A stretch of 6,896 bases of DNA. Source: Gammaproteobacteria bacterium. GTDB lineage: Bacteria > Pseudomonadota > Gammaproteobacteria > Eutrophobiales > Eutrophobiaceae. The notes below the pieces were generated by a model. That model searched no databases. It was not told where the DNA came from and worked only from the letters and a program-made list of their open reading frames with translations. The stretch is taken from contig JAAZZI010000039.1 in the NCBI GenBank assembly GCA_014239225.1, positions 1-6,896 on the forward strand. The letters run 5' to 3'. Below, piece by piece: positions 6,264-6,896 of this stretch (the first letter of the stretch is position 1; each line of letters begins with the position of its first letter). The position numbers and the translations under genes are program-made.

Positions 6264-6896
6264 GTGAATCAAAGAATATGGATTAATATTTCTCTACTTG
6301 TCATTATTTTTGTACTATCAGTAATTATTTTTTTCAACAAAAATGAAATTGAAGATGAATTACTGCCTTTATCTTCTATAAATCAAAAAAGTATCATTAA
6401 TATTAACGTGCAAAGAAAAAATCTCGATAATCTATCTTTTAGTAAAAGCGATGGGGTATGGAATATGATTACGCCATTACAATTTCAAGCTAACAGGGCT
6501 CGAATTGAATCTATACTAAAAATTCTTGAAACCAAGTCATACAATCAATTCAATTTGGATGAGGTTGATATAGCACAGTTTGCTCTTAGAAGCCCGGCCG
6601 TTATATTAGAATTAAATGAAAATAAATTTTCATTTGGAACCAATAATCCTATTAATCAAAGACGTTATATTTTATTTAATAAAAAGATCCACATGATTGA
6701 TGATTTTTATTTTCCTCAGTTAACAACTAATGCCGCTTATTTTGCTGAAACTAAATTACTGCCAGATAAAACGAATATTATTTCAATTCAGTTTCCCGAA
6801 TATACAATTCGGTTAAATAATGGTAAATGGCAGGCATCAATACCTGAATATGATGAAGAGAAAGTTAAGAAAATAATAAACAAATGGAAAGAAATT
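6264..6896 (+). CDS. DUF4340 domain protein, 3' end cut by window edge
   Basis: Found by hand translation: an uninterrupted frame of 211 codons from a GTG at 6264 to the right edge. It opens with a membrane anchor (about residues 6-24) after VNQRI, then a soluble region likely to be periplasmic. The pattern SFSKSDGVWNMITPLQFQANRARIESILKIL (58-88), the FALRSPAVILEL segment (106-117), FSFGTNNPINQRRYI (122-136) and a second similar unit beginning near RLNNGKWQASIPE (183-195) fit DUF4340, a family usually encoded beside GldG-like proteins. GTG is chosen because it lies one base after the gldG-like stop, no in-frame ATG precedes the anchor, and AGGAG at 6245-6249 lies upstream, though at a long spacing of 14 bases. 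The function of DUF4340 is unknown; its place suggests it is a partner of the ABC complex. Confidence 0.82.
   Translation, partial: MNQRIWINISLLVIIFVLSVIIFFNKNEIEDELLPLSSINQKSIININVQRKNLDNLSFSKSDGVWNMITPLQFQANRARIESILKILETKSYNQFNLDEVDIAQFALRSPAVILELNENKFSFGTNNPINQRRYILFNKKIHMIDDFYFPQLTTNAAYFAETKLLPDKTNIISIQFPEYTIRLNNGKWQASIPEYDEEKVKKIINKWKEI

Noticed and set aside
3383..6896. Naming the ABC unit as gliding-motility genes gldA, gldF and gldG
   Set aside because: The similarity is at family level only; no other gliding genes are visible and the organism looks gammaproteobacterial, so the symbols were left blank.
1..6896. Mobile elements, CRISPR arrays, tRNA or rRNA genes, horizontally acquired island
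   Set aside because: No transposase, integrase, regularly spaced repeats or RNA-gene signatures were seen, and base composition looks uniform by eye across the window.

Overview
The window comes from an AT-rich gammaproteobacterium. The closest matches from memory are the E. coli and Pseudomonas versions of the same genes. The left part has the pseudomonad order coaBC-dut-algC on the minus strand, backed by divergent rpmB-rpmG as in many gammaproteobacteria. The RpmG protein has the 51-residue form I associate with pseudomonads. I cannot name a genus.

Layout: (1) Positions 1-2777, minus strand, form one tightly packed transcription unit read right to left. It contains coaBC (coenzyme A synthesis), dut (dUTPase, overlapping coaBC by 29 bases) and an algC-type phosphomannomutase/phosphoglucomutase that starts 3 bases after the dut stop and runs off the left edge. 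(2) Positions 2778-2948 are a divergent intergenic region with a candidate sigma-70 promoter for each direction. (3) Positions 2949-3351, plus strand, hold rpmB and rpmG (ribosomal proteins L28 and L33), overlapping by 8 bases. (4) Positions 3352-3382 are a short junction with a weak terminator-like hairpin. (5) Positions 3383-6896, plus strand, are a four-gene unit: an ABC ATPase, a six-segment ABC-2 permease, a membrane-anchored GldG-like protein and a DUF4340 protein cut by the right edge.

The left operon is housekeeping: CoA, dTTP precursor supply and exclusion of uracil from DNA, and sugar-phosphate interconversion for surface polysaccharides. The right operon is the least understood part. 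It resembles the GldA/GldF/GldG ABC module named after Bacteroidetes gliding motility, joined to DUF4340. In gammaproteobacteria this set has no settled function that I know of; an envelope-located transporter or mechanical ATPase is a reasonable inference only.

I see no mobile element, tRNA, rRNA or CRISPR array. Apart from the 171-base divergent region, almost no sequence is noncoding.
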